From: Magnetospirillum gryphiswaldense MSR-1 v2
GTDB lineage: Bacteria; Pseudomonadota; Alphaproteobacteria; Rhodospirillales; Magnetospirillaceae
Direction: 5' to 3'
Length of the DNA stretch: 64,000 bases
Assembly: GCF_000513295.1 (NCBI RefSeq)
Contig: NC_023065.1
Span: 2,464,501 to 2,528,500, forward strand
Under the pieces are notes generated by a model. That model was not told the origin of the DNA and ran no database searches. It saw only the letters and a list, made by a program, of their open reading frames with translations. A program made the position numbers and the translations under genes. Shown here piece after piece: positions 10,121 through 19,138 of this stretch; position 1 is the stretch's first letter; every line of letters starts with the position of its first letter.

Positions 10121-10426
10121 ATGGCCAAGTCATCCAGGTCACTTGTTTCCATTGACAAGATTCTGGAAATTTTAGCTTCGGCCGTTAGTATCGTTCTTGG
10201 ACTATTCGGACTTAGCCAACACTACGGCTCCAATACGATAAAGCCATCGCGTATCTATTCCAGCGGCGACGCTGCTGAATTTTTGGATATGGCTCGTCTG
10301 GATGTGCTCAAGCTCATCAAGAGTGGCGCAATCCAAGCCACCAAGGGTGGCAACGGCAACTATCTGATCGTCGGCCAGTCACTGATCAATTATCTGGCAT
10401 CACCCAATGTGTCATCCACTGACTAA
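10121..10426 (+). CDS. MamR paralogue with N-terminal hydrophobic segment
   Basis: 101 residues from ATG 10121, preceded by a strong AGGAGGAG. Residues ~50-95 match MamR closely: RIYSSGDAAEFLDMARLDVL here and RIYSSGEAAQLLGMERLQVL in MamR, followed in both by a basic region and a Y-[LR]-I motif. The block looks like a MerR/excisionase-type winged helix. The N-terminus differs from MamR and has a hydrophobic stretch (EILASAVSIVLGLFGL). It ends tail to tail with the FieF gene, overlapping by four bases. Confidence 0.7.
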   Translation: MAKSSRSLVSIDKILEILASAVSIVLGLFGLSQHYGSNTIKPSRIYSSGDAAEFLDMARLDVLKLIKSGAIQATKGGNGNYLIVGQSLINYLASPNVSSTD

Positions 10427-11382
10427 TCTTTCGGTCCAGCGTATTGGCCTGGAATAATAGGTCCTGCCTCGGCGCACCACGAGCGGTGGCGGGGCATGCC
10501 CACCGGTTCCTCGTGAATTTGGACCTCGGCGTCGGGATAGGCAGCAAGGATGAGGTCGATGGTTTCCTCGGTATAGCGATGCGCGTCACGCAGTGACAGG
10601 TTGGGGTTCATTTCGACATGGAGTTGGATAAATTTCTGCGGCCCCGCAGAACGGGTGCGCAGATCGTGAACTCCCTTGACCTCCGGGTGGGACAAGGCCA
10701 GATCCCGGATTTTGTGCCGCTCGTTGTCGGGTAATTCGCCATCGAGTAGAATCCCTACGGATTCGCTCAGGATCGTCTTCGCATTCCAGACCAGATAGAA
10801 GGCCACGCCGCATGCGAAGGCCGAATCAACCCAAAACACACCCGCCAGATCAGACAGCAGCAGAGAAAAGATGATGCCTACATGGATCATCACGTCTGCA
10901 GCATAGTGGATCGCATCGGCCTGAACGACCAGGGAGCCGGTCTTGCGGATCACATGGCGCTGATAGATTAGTAACCCGATGGTCAGAACGATGACCGCCG
11001 CCATGGCCCATGCTCCCAACTCGGCATGAGAGATGGGATGGGGGTGGCGTAAACGGTCAATGGCCTCGATGATGATCATAATGGCCACACCGAACAGGAA
11101 GACTGCTTCAGCCAGAACCGCCAGAGGTTCGACCTTTCCAAACCCGAAGCGATGGAACCGATTTGCTGGACTTAACGCCTTGCGAACCGCAACGAAGTTC
11201 ATCAACCCAACGCTAAAATCGAGGATGGAATCCATCATCGAGGTCAGGACGCTTATGGAATCGGTTATGGCCCATGCCCCGACCTTCAAGCCAATCATGA
11301 CGGTGGCGGTAGCCAAAGACGCTGCCGTCGCCGCTTTCTTCAGGCGAGCGACCTCTTCAGGTGCTAGAGCGGAATGTGTCAT
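10423..11382 (-). CDS. FieF-type ferrous iron/zinc CDF exporter
   Basis: 319 residues from ATG 11382 with AAGGA upstream. Typical FieF (YiiP) features are present: six membrane segments, TM2 with MMDSILDF supplying the two Asp ligands, the FGFGKVEPLA loop, TM5 with DAIHYAADV supplying His and Asp, and a cytoplasmic domain with VHDLRTRSAG and HVEMNPNLSL. All four residues of the transport site are kept, so active Fe2+/Zn2+ export by proton antiport is likely. It lies convergent to the CDF-CZB-MamR-like cluster and may balance iron brought in for magnetite. Confidence 0.85.
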   Translation of the reverse strand: MTHSALAPEEVARLKKAATAASLATATVMIGLKVGAWAITDSISVLTSMMDSILDFSVGLMNFVAVRKALSPANRFHRFGFGKVEPLAVLAEAVFLFGVAIMIIIEAIDRLRHPHPISHAELGAWAMAAVIVLTIGLLIYQRHVIRKTGSLVVQADAIHYAADVMIHVGIIFSLLLSDLAGVFWVDSAFACGVAFYLVWNAKTILSESVGILLDGELPDNERHKIRDLALSHPEVKGVHDLRTRSAGPQKFIQLHVEMNPNLSLRDAHRYTEETIDLILAAYPDAEVQIHEEPVGMPRHRSWCAEAGPIIPGQYAGPKD

Positions 11383-11553
11383 AGAGGCAATCCTTTGAAC
11401 TCTAATAATCCCGGTGCCCCCCAGACTCATCCGTTTATGGTGCAGCACTGATGCGACAATACCAATCTACCACTTCTCTCATCCTCGCTCTTGCCAAACA
11501 TTCCAAAACTGTCTGAATAGCCAGGGAATCCGCCGACTCCGATAATCGGGGGC

Positions 11554-11760
11554 ATGTGGAAATCCCTTCTCCGCGCCGTTGGCCTCGACCGCCGCCGCTC
11601 GTTTGACGCGGCTGGCGGCGGTCGGCGTTGGGACGGCGCCCGCACGGTGGATGGCATCAACTCTTCGATCCAGGCCGGCGCCACCACGGCGGCGCGGCGG
11701 GCCGGTTGGTACGCCCGCAACAATCCCTGGGTGTCGGCGGCGGAGCAGTCGCTGGCCGCC
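11554..11760 (+). pseudogene. Phage portal protein fragment
   Basis: About 65 codons resemble the N-terminus of a lambda-type portal protein (GGRRWDGARTVDGINSSI, then RRAGWYARNNPWV). Similarity stops near 11760 and the frame then runs through unrelated sequence. No other phage gene is nearby. A prophage relic. Confidence 0.5.
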
Positions 11761-11972
11761 AACGCGGTTCGACGCCAATGGCCGGCGCGTCGCCTATCAT
11801 TGCACTGCAAACCGCCCCGGCGATGCCCTAGTGCATTAAACCAATCAGAGGATTCACAACGGGTCTGATCCATGCGATTCTGTGGGCATGGCACAGACCG
11901 TCAGTATTATCGTTCGATCCGAAGACCGCGCGCGCTTGGACGCAGCCACATCCTCGGCGGTTTCGTTGTAAT

Positions 11973-12360
11973 TCAGAGTGTCCGGGCCGAGATCAGGTTC
12001 ATCAGGTTCCAACTCAGCTTGGCGCCGGCCTCGTACCAATGATTATCCATCAGGAACGAGTTGTGGTCGTACTGGCGGCTGGTGGAAAAGGTGATGCCGG
12101 GGAACAGCCGGGCGATGGCTTTCCTGGTGTCGTTGACGGTGATCCGGCTCTGATAACCTTGTTCCCGCAGATCGGCGTTGTTGAGGAAGGCCAGTTCCTC
12201 CATGCGGTCCAGGCTCAATTCCCAGGCCGGAACATTCATCTCGGCGGGCACGTCGAGCTTCAGCACCGTTCCCGGCGGCAGATTGATCAGCGCCGCCAGC
12301 TCGATCTCGGCGGTCGACAATTCCTGCTGGATGGCGGTCAGCTGACGCAGGGTCACCGCC
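11973..12360 (-). pseudogene. TolC-family outer membrane efflux protein fragment
   Basis: About 125 codons of a TolC-like protein: the helical segment LRQLTAIQQELSTAEIELAA, then LINLPPGT, and a strand region with FPGITFSTSRQYDHNSF. The N-terminal half and the C-terminus are missing. The nearby IS630 copy (from 12427) and other rearrangements have removed the rest. Confidence 0.65.
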
Positions 12361-12426
12361 CAAATGCAGGGTCTTGCAGCAACCTATTCCGTCGCCTGCG
12401 GTACGGAACCTGATGCGGCTTGCTTA

Positions 12427-13492
12427 GAGCATTTTCACATCGAGCGTCCATATCCGTCGTGGGCGAAGAAATTGGCGCATTCCTCGGGCGGAAACAGGTC
12501 GATGAGTTTTCCGATCACGTCCCATAAGGTGTTGATGGTGCGGGCTTGCGCCTTTCGCAGCAGGCTCTTGAGCTTGGCGAAGGCGAGCTCGATGGGATTG
12601 AGGTCTGGGGAGTAGGGCGGCAGATACCGCAGGGTGGCCCCTCGGGCTTCGATGAGTTGCTTGACCCCTGCCACCTTGTGGGCGGGCAGATTGTCCATTA
12701 CGACGATGTCGCCGGGCCGCAAGGTCGGAGCCAGGACCTGCTCGACATAGGCCAGGAAGATCGCGCCATTCATCGCCTTGTCGATGACGAAGGGGGCGGA
12801 GATTCCGTCATGCCGGAGCGCCCCGACGAAGGTGGTCATTTTCCAATGACCGTGCGGCACCGCAGCCAGCAGCCGCTGACCGCGCGGCGCCCGTCCGTAG
12901 CGCCGGGTCATGTTGGTCGATGCCCCGGTTTCATCAAGGAAGACCAAGCGGGTTGGGTCCAGCGCCGGCTGCTCGGCTCGCCAGGCGATGCGTCCTTCGG
13001 CTACGTCGGGACGTTCCTGCTCGGCAGCATGCGCACTCTTTTTTTCAGACTGAGGTCGAGCCGCTCAAGCGTGTTCCACAGGCCGCCGACGCTGATCGAC
13101 ACGCCCAATTCGGCCAGAACCCAGGCGCGCAACTCAGCCAGCGTGGCATCGGGCTCGACCTTGATCTGCGCCTGCAACGCCTCAAGGTGAGCCGCCAGCT
13201 TCTGTCCTGGCCGCCCAGGCCGTGGCTTCACCGTCGTCTCGCCGGTGGCCCGGCGGCGGCCTTGGGCCTTGTAGATGTACGAAACGCTCACCCGGAACAG
13301 CGGCGCCACCTCGTAGGCGCTCATGCCGCTGTCCACAGCCGCCAAAACTCTATCGCGCAAGTCCTGAGAATAGGACTGCCCTGAGCGCCACGTCATCGCA
13401 TCATCCTCGGGAGCGTTGTTACCGAAGATGTTGAATCACAAAATGACCTCAGGGGGAATCCTCTACCGATTCCGCTCGGCGTGAAACCGCTC
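12427..13492 (-). mobile_element. IS630-family element, copy 1 (1066 bp)
   Basis: The element is flanked by TA at 12425-12426 and 13493-13494, the target duplication expected for IS630. Imperfect terminal inverted repeats start GAGCATTTTCACATCGAGCG on one side and GAGCGGTTTCACGCCGAGCG on the other. The same 1066 bp recur at 45870-46935 in the same orientation. A 94-bp piece of the right end is found alone at 63298-63391. Confidence 0.9.
12435..13396 (-). CDS. IS630 transposase in two frames (copy 1)
   Basis: The N-terminal part (13396-13001, 131 aa) has the helix-turn-helix [18 protein letters not shown] and the RPGRPGQKL linker. The C-terminal part (12947-12435, 170 aa) has the DDE core: [19 protein letters not shown] and [16 protein letters not shown]. 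The parts are in different frames with a junction near 12950-13005. Because copy 2 shows the same split, the shift is either programmed or was inherited from an already broken parent. Confidence 0.8.
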
Positions 13493-13664
13493 TAAGTGCC
13501 GAGATCGGCGAAACCGTGCATGATTTTATGAGCTGGGAACCCAAGAAGTTCCAGAAAAGTCGCAAACGGGCGCTGCAACGCTATCGCTTCATCGACGACG
13601 CAACTCCTTGCCATGGCTGCGCGTCGTGGGTAGATTTTCCTTACTTCCTTACCAAGAGGCCGCC

Positions 13665-13889
13665 ATGCTGGCAAAATTGACCGCCAAGAACCAACTGACC
13701 CTGCCCAAGGCGTTGGTGTCGCATTATCCGGGCGCGGAATATTTCGACGTGACCGAGGAAAACGGACGCATCGTGTTGACGCCGGTACGCATCAACCAAG
13801 CCGATGCGGTGCGCGCCAAACTGGCCGAATTGGGCATGGATGATGCCGACATCGCCGATGCGGTGAATTGGGCGCGACGCGGGGCATGA
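13665..13889 (+). CDS. AbrB-family antitoxin
   Basis: 74 residues from ATG 13665. The swapped-hairpin AbrB/SpoVT start is clear (AKLTAKNQLTLPKALVSHYP), followed by EYFDVTEENGRIVLTPV. The C-terminal helix (AKLAELGMDDADIADAVNWA) probably binds the toxin. The stop overlaps the start of the PIN gene (ATGA), the normal arrangement of a type II pair. It likely autoregulates its promoter and neutralises the toxin. Confidence 0.8.
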   Translation: MLAKLTAKNQLTLPKALVSHYPGAEYFDVTEENGRIVLTPVRINQADAVRAKLAELGMDDADIADAVNWARRGA

Positions 13890-14308
13890 ACCGCCCGCGC
13901 ATCGTGCTGGATACAAACGTCTTGCTGTCGGCCCTGCTGTTCCAAAGCGGGGCCGTGGCATGGCTGCGCGGCTCGTGGCAATCGGGGGCGTTCACGCCGT
14001 TAATCAGCCACGACACCGCCGCCGAATTGCTGCGGGTGCTGACCTATCCCAAATTCCGCCTAAGCGAAGACGAACGCCAAGCCGTCTTGGCCGATTACCT
14101 GCCCTGGTGCGAAACGGTCATCATCCCCAATCCGCCGCCGACCATCCCCCAATGCCGCGATGCCTTCGATCATCCGTTTTTGGAATTGGCAATCGCCGGG
14201 CGTGCCGACGCGCTGGTGACCGGCGACCGCGATTTGTTGGCCCTGACACAGGAATTCCCCGTCCCCATCGTCACGCCCGCGCAGGCCGGGGACATGCTGG
14301 GGCGCTGA
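13886..14308 (+). CDS. PIN-domain ribonuclease toxin
   Basis: 140 residues from ATG 13886. PIN signature: IVLDTNVLLSALL (first catalytic Asp), the ELLRVLTYPKF segment with an acidic residue, DAFDHPFLELAIAG, and ADALVTGDRDLLAL (final acidic cluster). It belongs to the COG1569-like group of putative toxins that cut RNA. Paired with the upstream AbrB antitoxin, it may stabilise this part of the island against loss. Confidence 0.8.
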   Translation: MNRPRIVLDTNVLLSALLFQSGAVAWLRGSWQSGAFTPLISHDTAAELLRVLTYPKFRLSEDERQAVLADYLPWCETVIIPNPPPTIPQCRDAFDHPFLELAIAGRADALVTGDRDLLALTQEFPVPIVTPAQAGDMLGR

Positions 14309-14499
14309 TCCCCATATGAGCCAAGAGGTTTGCCGCGTCGAAGTCCGTGCAGGCAAGAAAAGCTGAAGAACAAATACCGCATCCGCACTTTCGATGATTT
14401 CGAAACCAGCATCGGCGATGTGATCGTCAACACTTTGGAAAGCGTTCGTTTCCTTGCCGACCATCAAACCGACAGCAACATCAGCCGCCAGAACATCCC

Positions 14500-14568
14500 C
14501 CCATAGTCGTTGCAGCGGTAGCGCACTAGGCTGAGCGAGCTGACCCGGCCAGGGCGTTTGTCGCACGC
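14500..14568 (-). pseudogene. IS21 istA fragment
   Basis: About 22 codons on the minus strand (CDKRPGRVSSLSLVRYRCN) are identical to residues encoded around 3164-3225 in istA copy 1. The block is bounded by unrelated sequence on both sides. A tiny scrap left by an IS21 rearrangement. Confidence 0.75.
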
Positions 14569-14572
14569 CACT

Positions 14573-14775
14573 GAAGGTGTGCCTGGCATGGGCACTGGAT
14601 TGAAGGTGAAAGTCCTTCGCGGGGCGAGTTGGTAGCAACCGCGAGCTGGAGGCAACTGCACGCAGGGTCCGCCGTCGTGAGACGCCCATGACCCTGGCGC
14701 CGCGAGGCCGTGTGGGGAAGAAGCCCGAGGCGAACCGCAGCACCGAACGGAAGTGAACCCCTGAGCCACTACCGG
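14573..14775 (+). ncRNA. Group II intron 5' domain I-like fragment
   Basis: The stretch starts GTGTGCCTGGCATGGGC and contains TGAAGGTGAAAGTCCTTC, then GGTAGCAACC and GAGGCAACTGC, later GGAAGTGAACCC. These are hallmarks of domain I of bacterial group II introns. No intron reverse transcriptase follows; an IS256 remnant begins at about 14808. Called from motif resemblance only. Confidence 0.45.
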
Positions 14776-14807
14776 CTTTGCACGCCGGGGGCGGTCGATG
14801 GTCTGCG

Positions 14808-15843
14808 CGTAATCGACGCGCATACCGTGATCGCGACCGGGAGACCCGAGCGGGCACGGTGGGACTGCGCATCCCCAGGCTGCGCAAGGGCAGCTATCTG
14901 CCATGTTTCCTGGAACCGCGCCGCATGGCGGAAAAGGCGCTGACCGCCGTCATCCAGGAAGCCTATGTCCAAGGCATCTCGACGCGCTCGGTGGACGATC
15001 TGGTCAAGGCCATGGGCATGACCGGCATTTCCAAAAGCCAGGTCTCGCGCCTGTGCGCCGAGATCGACGGCAAGATCTCCACCTTCCTGGAACGGCCACA
15101 TCGAGGGCGACTGGCCCTATGTCTGGCTCGACGCCACCTACGTCAAGGTCCGCCAGGACGGCCGCATCGTCAGCGTCGCGGTGACCATCGCGGTGGGCGC
15201 CAACAAAGCCGGGCGGCGTGAGGTGCTGGGCATGGCCATCGGTCCCAGCGAGGCCGAGACCTTCTGGACCGACTTCCTACGCAAGCTGGCACGGCGCGGC
15301 GTCAAGCTGGTGGTATCCGATGCCCATGAGGGCCTGAAGGCCGCCATCGCCAAGGTGCTCAACGCCACCTGGCAACGCTGCCGCGTCCACTTCATGCGCA
15401 ACGTGCTGGCCCACGCCGGGAAACAAGGCCGCCGCGTCGTCTCCGCCTTCATCGGCACCGCCTTCGCCCAGGAAAACGCCCCCGCCGCCCATGCCCAATG
15501 GCGTCAAGTCGCCGACCAACTCCGCCCCAGGGCGTACAAACTGGCCGACCTGATGGACGAGGCCGAGATGGACGTCCTTGCATACATGGACTTCCCGCAG
15601 ACCCTTCGCGCCAAACTGCACTCGACCAACCCTATCGAGCGTCTCAACGGCGAGATCAAGCGCCGCACCGAAGTGGTCGGCATCTTCCCCAACGAGGCCG
15701 CCATCACCCGCCTGATCTGCGCCATCCTCTTGGAGCAGAACGATGAATGGGCCGTCCAGCGATCCCGATACATGACCCTGGAAACCATCGCTACCATGGG
15801 CGATGATCCCCTCACCAGCCTGCCGCCCGTCGCGGCAGCCTGA
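14808..15843 (+). pseudogene. IS256-family transposase, truncated and frameshifted
   Basis: The 5' part (to about 15095) encodes [20 protein letters not shown] and [16 protein letters not shown]. One frameshift near 15095 moves to the frame with [15 protein letters not shown] (first Asp), KLVVSDAHEGLKAAI (second Asp), WQRCRVHFMRN and the Glu-containing STNPIERLNGEIKRRT. The first ~100 residues of a normal IS256 transposase are missing. Inactive. Confidence 0.85.
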
Positions 15844-15912
15844 TCAAACCGGCCAAGCCTGCCGGAGATCAAACGGCGATCTCGCTGTTACACCAATCCC
15901 AGGGACACGATC

Positions 15913-16249
15913 CAAGCAGGAACTCGGCCTCGGCCACTACGAAGGTCGAGGGTGGCGCGGATTCCACCACCACGCAGCCTTCTGCATCGCCGCCTACGGA
16001 TTCCTCATCACCGAGAGGAGTCTGATTCCCCCCTCAGGACTTTGCTCCGCCCCGATCCGCCAAGCGCCTGCCTTGCCCGACGGTTACCGACCCCGAGGAT
16101 CCGCCCGTCCGGCCTGAGCGCCACGTGACGACGTCGATCACCACCATACGGATTCGATTGACACGGGCACTCGCCCGACGATTACCAAGATGTCCTTGTT
16201 GCCAACGGCCAATTATTGAATATCGTTTGCTTATGACACAGTAGAGCTA
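15913..16249 (+). pseudogene. IS701-type element, 3' end remnant
   Basis: This 337-bp stretch matches the 3' end of the IS701-type element at about 61066-61400 with few differences. It encodes the transposase tail (LGLGHYEGRGWRGFHHHA) and the non-coding right end. The rest of the element is absent. Its right edge meets the end of the minus-strand gene at 16247. Confidence 0.8.
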
Positions 16250-16861
16250 GTCAGCGACCAGCGTCAGCTCTTCCTCGATCTTAGCCAGCTCGACCAGGAT
16301 TGCCGCCTGCTGCTTGAGCAAGTTCTCCTTGCGACGCTTGAGCTGGGCAACGCGCTTCGCGGGGTCAGGGAGATTGGCGGGCGATTCTGACGCGACCTTG
16401 CGCGCCATCTCACGCTTGAATGTGACGATCTCCTCGCGCTTCACCGTCGGCCGCAACAGCGGCGGCTCGGTTTGCCTGGCCAGGGTCAATTGCTCGTCGG
16501 TCAGGGTCGTGAATTGGTAAATGGTCGCGTAGGACGGCGGCAGCTCCTCGAGCAGCAGGCGCTTGCCATCGATGGCCTCGGCCACCTTGCGCAGCTGGTA
16601 ACTCACCTGGTAGCCGAATGGCAGTTGGTTGTCGACCATGGCCTGATACTCGCCGTGCTCAAGCCGTTCGGCTGCCTGGACGAGATAGCGGCCGATGGTC
16701 AGGAAGGTGTCCTGGGCATCACGCCACAGGCGCGAGATCTCCTCGACAAATTCCTCGCGCCGATCAAGCGTCAACACTGTGCCCTCAAGGCGGGCAATGC
16801 GTTCATCGCGCGATAGATGTCCGCGAGCTTGGGCCTTGGTGACTTGACGGAACCCGCTCAT
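16247..16861 (-). CDS. Plasmid-type partner protein of ParA, coiled-coil
   Basis: 204 residues from ATG 16861, two bases after the stop of the ParA-like gene. Highly charged and helical. The C-terminal third (PAKRVAQLKRRKENLLKQ) is a predicted coiled coil. The N-terminal part has KAQARGHLSRDERIARLEG. I do not recognise a named family; placement behind a ParA ATPase suggests a partition or DNA-binding partner such as a KfrA-like or ParB-substitute protein (inference). Its 3' end abuts the IS701 remnant. Confidence 0.55.
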   Translation of the reverse strand: MSGFRQVTKAQARGHLSRDERIARLEGTVLTLDRREEFVEEISRLWRDAQDTFLTIGRYLVQAAERLEHGEYQAMVDNQLPFGYQVSYQLRKVAEAIDGKRLLLEELPPSYATIYQFTTLTDEQLTLARQTEPPLLRPTVKREEIVTFKREMARKVASESPANLPDPAKRVAQLKRRKENLLKQQAAILVELAKIEEELTLVAD

Positions 16862-16863
16862 GG

Positions 16864-17493
16864 TCAAATCCCCATCTCGGCACGTACGAACGCCCACACA
16901 CCAGCGACATACTCGCTCCCCCTCCCGCCCTTAAGCTCGAGCAGGCCGATGCCGCGGGAGGAAGTGAACGCGATATCTTCGTAATCCGGCACCTCGATGG
17001 GGCAGACCCTGCCCTCCTTGACCAGGATAGCCTTGGCTTCGACAAAACTACGCGCGCGCGGCTTGACGCGGTTGAGCACGAAAGCGGCCTCGACTTGATT
17101 TTTGCGGACGAAGCGCATCCAGGGGCGGACGGAATCCAGGTCGTCGTCCGACTGGCCGGTCGGGATCAGCATCAGCGTGGCCACGTTTGCCAGCATCCTG
17201 AAGGACTCGGGGTGGTCCTCGATGGAGGGCGGCGTATCGATGATCAGGAGGTCGTGGACCTGGATGCCGTCCAGGGCGTCCTTGACGTCATCCTTAGCCA
17301 TGGTCGATTCGTAGTGCTGAATGGGCGCCATGTCGTCAGGGCGCTTGGAATACCACTTGGTCAGACTGCGCTGCATATCGAGGTCTAACGTCGCCACCGA
17401 CAATCCGTCGATAGCCGCGGCGACGGCGAGGTTGCGCGATAGCGTGGCTTTGCCGATGCCGCCCTTGGGCCCCGAGATCACAAGCCTGCGCAT
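16864..17493 (-). CDS. ParA/MinD-type ATPase
   Basis: 209 residues from ATG 17493. Deviant Walker A (SGPKGGIGKATLSRN), A' region (VATLDLDMQRSLTKW) and Walker B (DLLIIDTPPSIED) identify a small ParA-type partition ATPase like those on plasmids and ICEs. The Walker A has Ala before Thr where Thr-Thr or Ser-Thr is usual. It forms an operon with the gene at 16247. A perfect 34-bp palindrome lies 63 bp upstream of its start. Confidence 0.8.
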   Translation of the reverse strand: MRRLVISGPKGGIGKATLSRNLAVAAAIDGLSVATLDLDMQRSLTKWYSKRPDDMAPIQHYESTMAKDDVKDALDGIQVHDLLIIDTPPSIEDHPESFRMLANVATLMLIPTGQSDDDLDSVRPWMRFVRKNQVEAAFVLNRVKPRARSFVEAKAILVKEGRVCPIEVPDYEDIAFTSSRGIGLLELKGGRGSEYVAGVWAFVRAEMGI

Positions 17494-17555
17494 TGCTGTA
17501 CCCCCATTTCGTATTATGACGTTGTGGGGTATAACAGCATGTGGTCGCGCGGGGA

Positions 17556-17589
17556 ATTCCAAACCTAAGACATGTCTTAGGTTTGGAAT
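17556..17589. promoter_or_regulatory. Perfect 34-bp palindrome upstream of parA-like gene
   Basis: Each half is 17 bp (ATTCCAAACCTAAGACA and its reverse complement), with no central spacer. It lies in the gap between the end of the gene at 17649 and the ParA start at 17493. It could be an autoregulatory operator, a centromere-like partition site or a transcription terminator of the upstream gene; no T-run follows on the minus strand. Confidence 0.65.
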
Positions 17590-17648
17590 ACAGAAAGGGC
17601 CGGAGGCTTTTGCCATCCGGCCCAGTGTCCGCCCGCAGAAGGCGAAGC

Positions 17649-17963
17649 TCAGTCGTCCTCGTCCTTCTTGTGGGTCTTGCTGGGTTTGCGTTTTAGAAGC
17701 TGGCTCATAACATCGGCCTGAGAGCTTGCCCTGGGGGCTTCGGCCAATGGGGCTGCCGGCAGTGTCGGTGTCGGTGCCGACGCGGCTGCGGCGGGCTTGA
17801 TGGACTCCACGGGAGGGGGCGCAGGAAGGGGTGTCGTGAGGGCGGCGACAATCACGCTGTCGTCCTGCTCCATCTCCCTCGCCAATTTTGTGATATCCGT
17901 AGCTGCGCCAACAATGCCTCTGATGATGGCAAGGGCCGCCTCTTTATTGTCACTACCGCTCAT
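17649..17963 (-). CDS. Small Ala/Pro-rich MAI protein
   Basis: 104 residues from ATG 17963. The N-terminal ~30 residues (SGSDNKEAALAIIRGIVGAATD) form an amphipathic helix region. A Pro/Ala-rich middle and a very charged tail (KRKPSKTHKKDEDD) follow. The N-terminus resembles the truncated ORF at 44043 (AKDDNKIAALAMIQGIIDSATE). No known family. Confidence 0.55.
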   Translation of the reverse strand: MSGSDNKEAALAIIRGIVGAATDITKLAREMEQDDSVIVAALTTPLPAPPPVESIKPAAAASAPTPTLPAAPLAEAPRASSQADVMSQLLKRKPSKTHKKDEDD

Positions 17964-18001
17964 TATGTCATTGTCTCTGCCGTGAGTGACCGTCAAGCCG
18001 C

Positions 18002-19138
18002 GCGGCCTGCCGGTTTCCTTTTTCCGCTTCCGGTGGAAGTGAGGCGTTTCAAATCGGCGGTGTCGCGACAGAAAGGCTAGACTTGCCATGGGACAGCGAG
18101 TTCACTGTGTACATGTATACGCTGATGCAGGCGGCGCCAAATATGCCGATAGCGACAAGTCCGGGTCCAATGCTAATGGTCAGGGGGGGGGCCAAAAGCG
18201 CTCCCGAGAGCAATTTCGATGCCGCGAGCTTCATTCCGGTCATGGAGGGAGGGTACATGGGGACATCCAAGCCGTGTTGTGATGCTGATCAGTATACCAT
18301 AGGACGAGATTAGCACGTCAAATTTTTGTTTGGGTTGGGCTTTGGCGTAAGCATCCGGTGAAAGCCGGAGGCCCCGCCGTAGCTTTCAGGCGGGGTGGGC
18401 GGCGATGCGGGCCAGCACATCGGCCAGCCAGGCTTGCGGATCAATATCGTTCATCTTGGCAGTGACGATCAGACTGTACATGGCCGCCGCTCGCTGCCCG
18501 CCACGCTCGGAGCCGGCGAACAGCCACGATTTCCGGCCCAAGGCGATTCCGCGGAGGGCGCGTTCAGCCGCATTGTTCGACAGGCAGACACGGCCATCAT
18601 CAAGGAAGCGGGTGAAGGCGGGCCAGCGCTTGAGCACGTAGTCCATCGCTTTGGCGAGGTCATTGCCGCGCGAGAGCTTTGCGCGTTGCTCGCGCATCCA
18701 GCTTTCCAGATCGGCGACCAAGGGGGCGCTGAGTTCCTTGCGGACGGCGCGGCGCCGTTCGGCCGTCTCGCCACTGATGGTCCGCTCGATCTCGAACAGG
18801 GCGTCGATGCGCCGGACCGCCTCCAGCGCCAGCGGCGAGATCACGGCCGTGGTCTTGCCCTGCGCCTTGCGGCGGGCGCTCTCGGCGAGATCGGCCATGA
18901 CGAAGAATGTGCGGCGGGCATGGACCCAGCAGGCCACTTCCAGGATCTGACCCGGCTCGCGGTCGGGCGCGCAGAGCTTGTTGTAGCCGCCATAGGCGTC
19001 GGCCTGGAACAACCCGGCATAGGTGGCCAAATGCCCCTGGGGATGCTCACCACCCCGGTCGCGGGAATAGTAGAACATGGCCGCTGGTGGAGTTTGCCCG
19101 CCGAAGGGGCGGTCGTCGCGCACGTAGACCCAACATCG
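18002..19138. repeat. 1.14-kb direct repeat, copy B
   Basis: Matches 4045-5182; the only difference seen is nine instead of ten G at 18183-18191. It joins the region downstream of the ParA operon to an IS66 tnpC. The right edge lies inside tnpC at the point where the two copies become different IS66 variants. Confidence 0.85.
18049..18243 (-). CDS. Possible small membrane protein, poly-G interrupted in copy A
   Basis: 64 codons from ATG 18243 encode one strongly hydrophobic segment (ISIGPGLVAIGIFGAACISV) after a short basic start (KLAASKLLSGALLA). The frame passes through the C9/G9 tract; in copy A (about 4092-4287) ten G shift the frame. No clear Shine-Dalgarno site is seen, so the call is weak. 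Confidence 0.3.
   Translation of the reverse strand: MTGMKLAASKLLSGALLAPPLTISIGPGLVAIGIFGAACISVYMYTVNSLSHGKSSLSVATPPI

Noticed and set aside
13500-13660. Open stretch with ETVHDFMSWEPKKFQ, RALQRYRFIDD
   Set aside because: Looks like the tail of a gene cut by the IS630 copy, but I recognise no family and no start is present.
14309-14499. Open stretch with KYRIRTFDDFETSIGD
   Set aside because: Probably a fragment of an unknown gene; too short and unrecognised to annotate.
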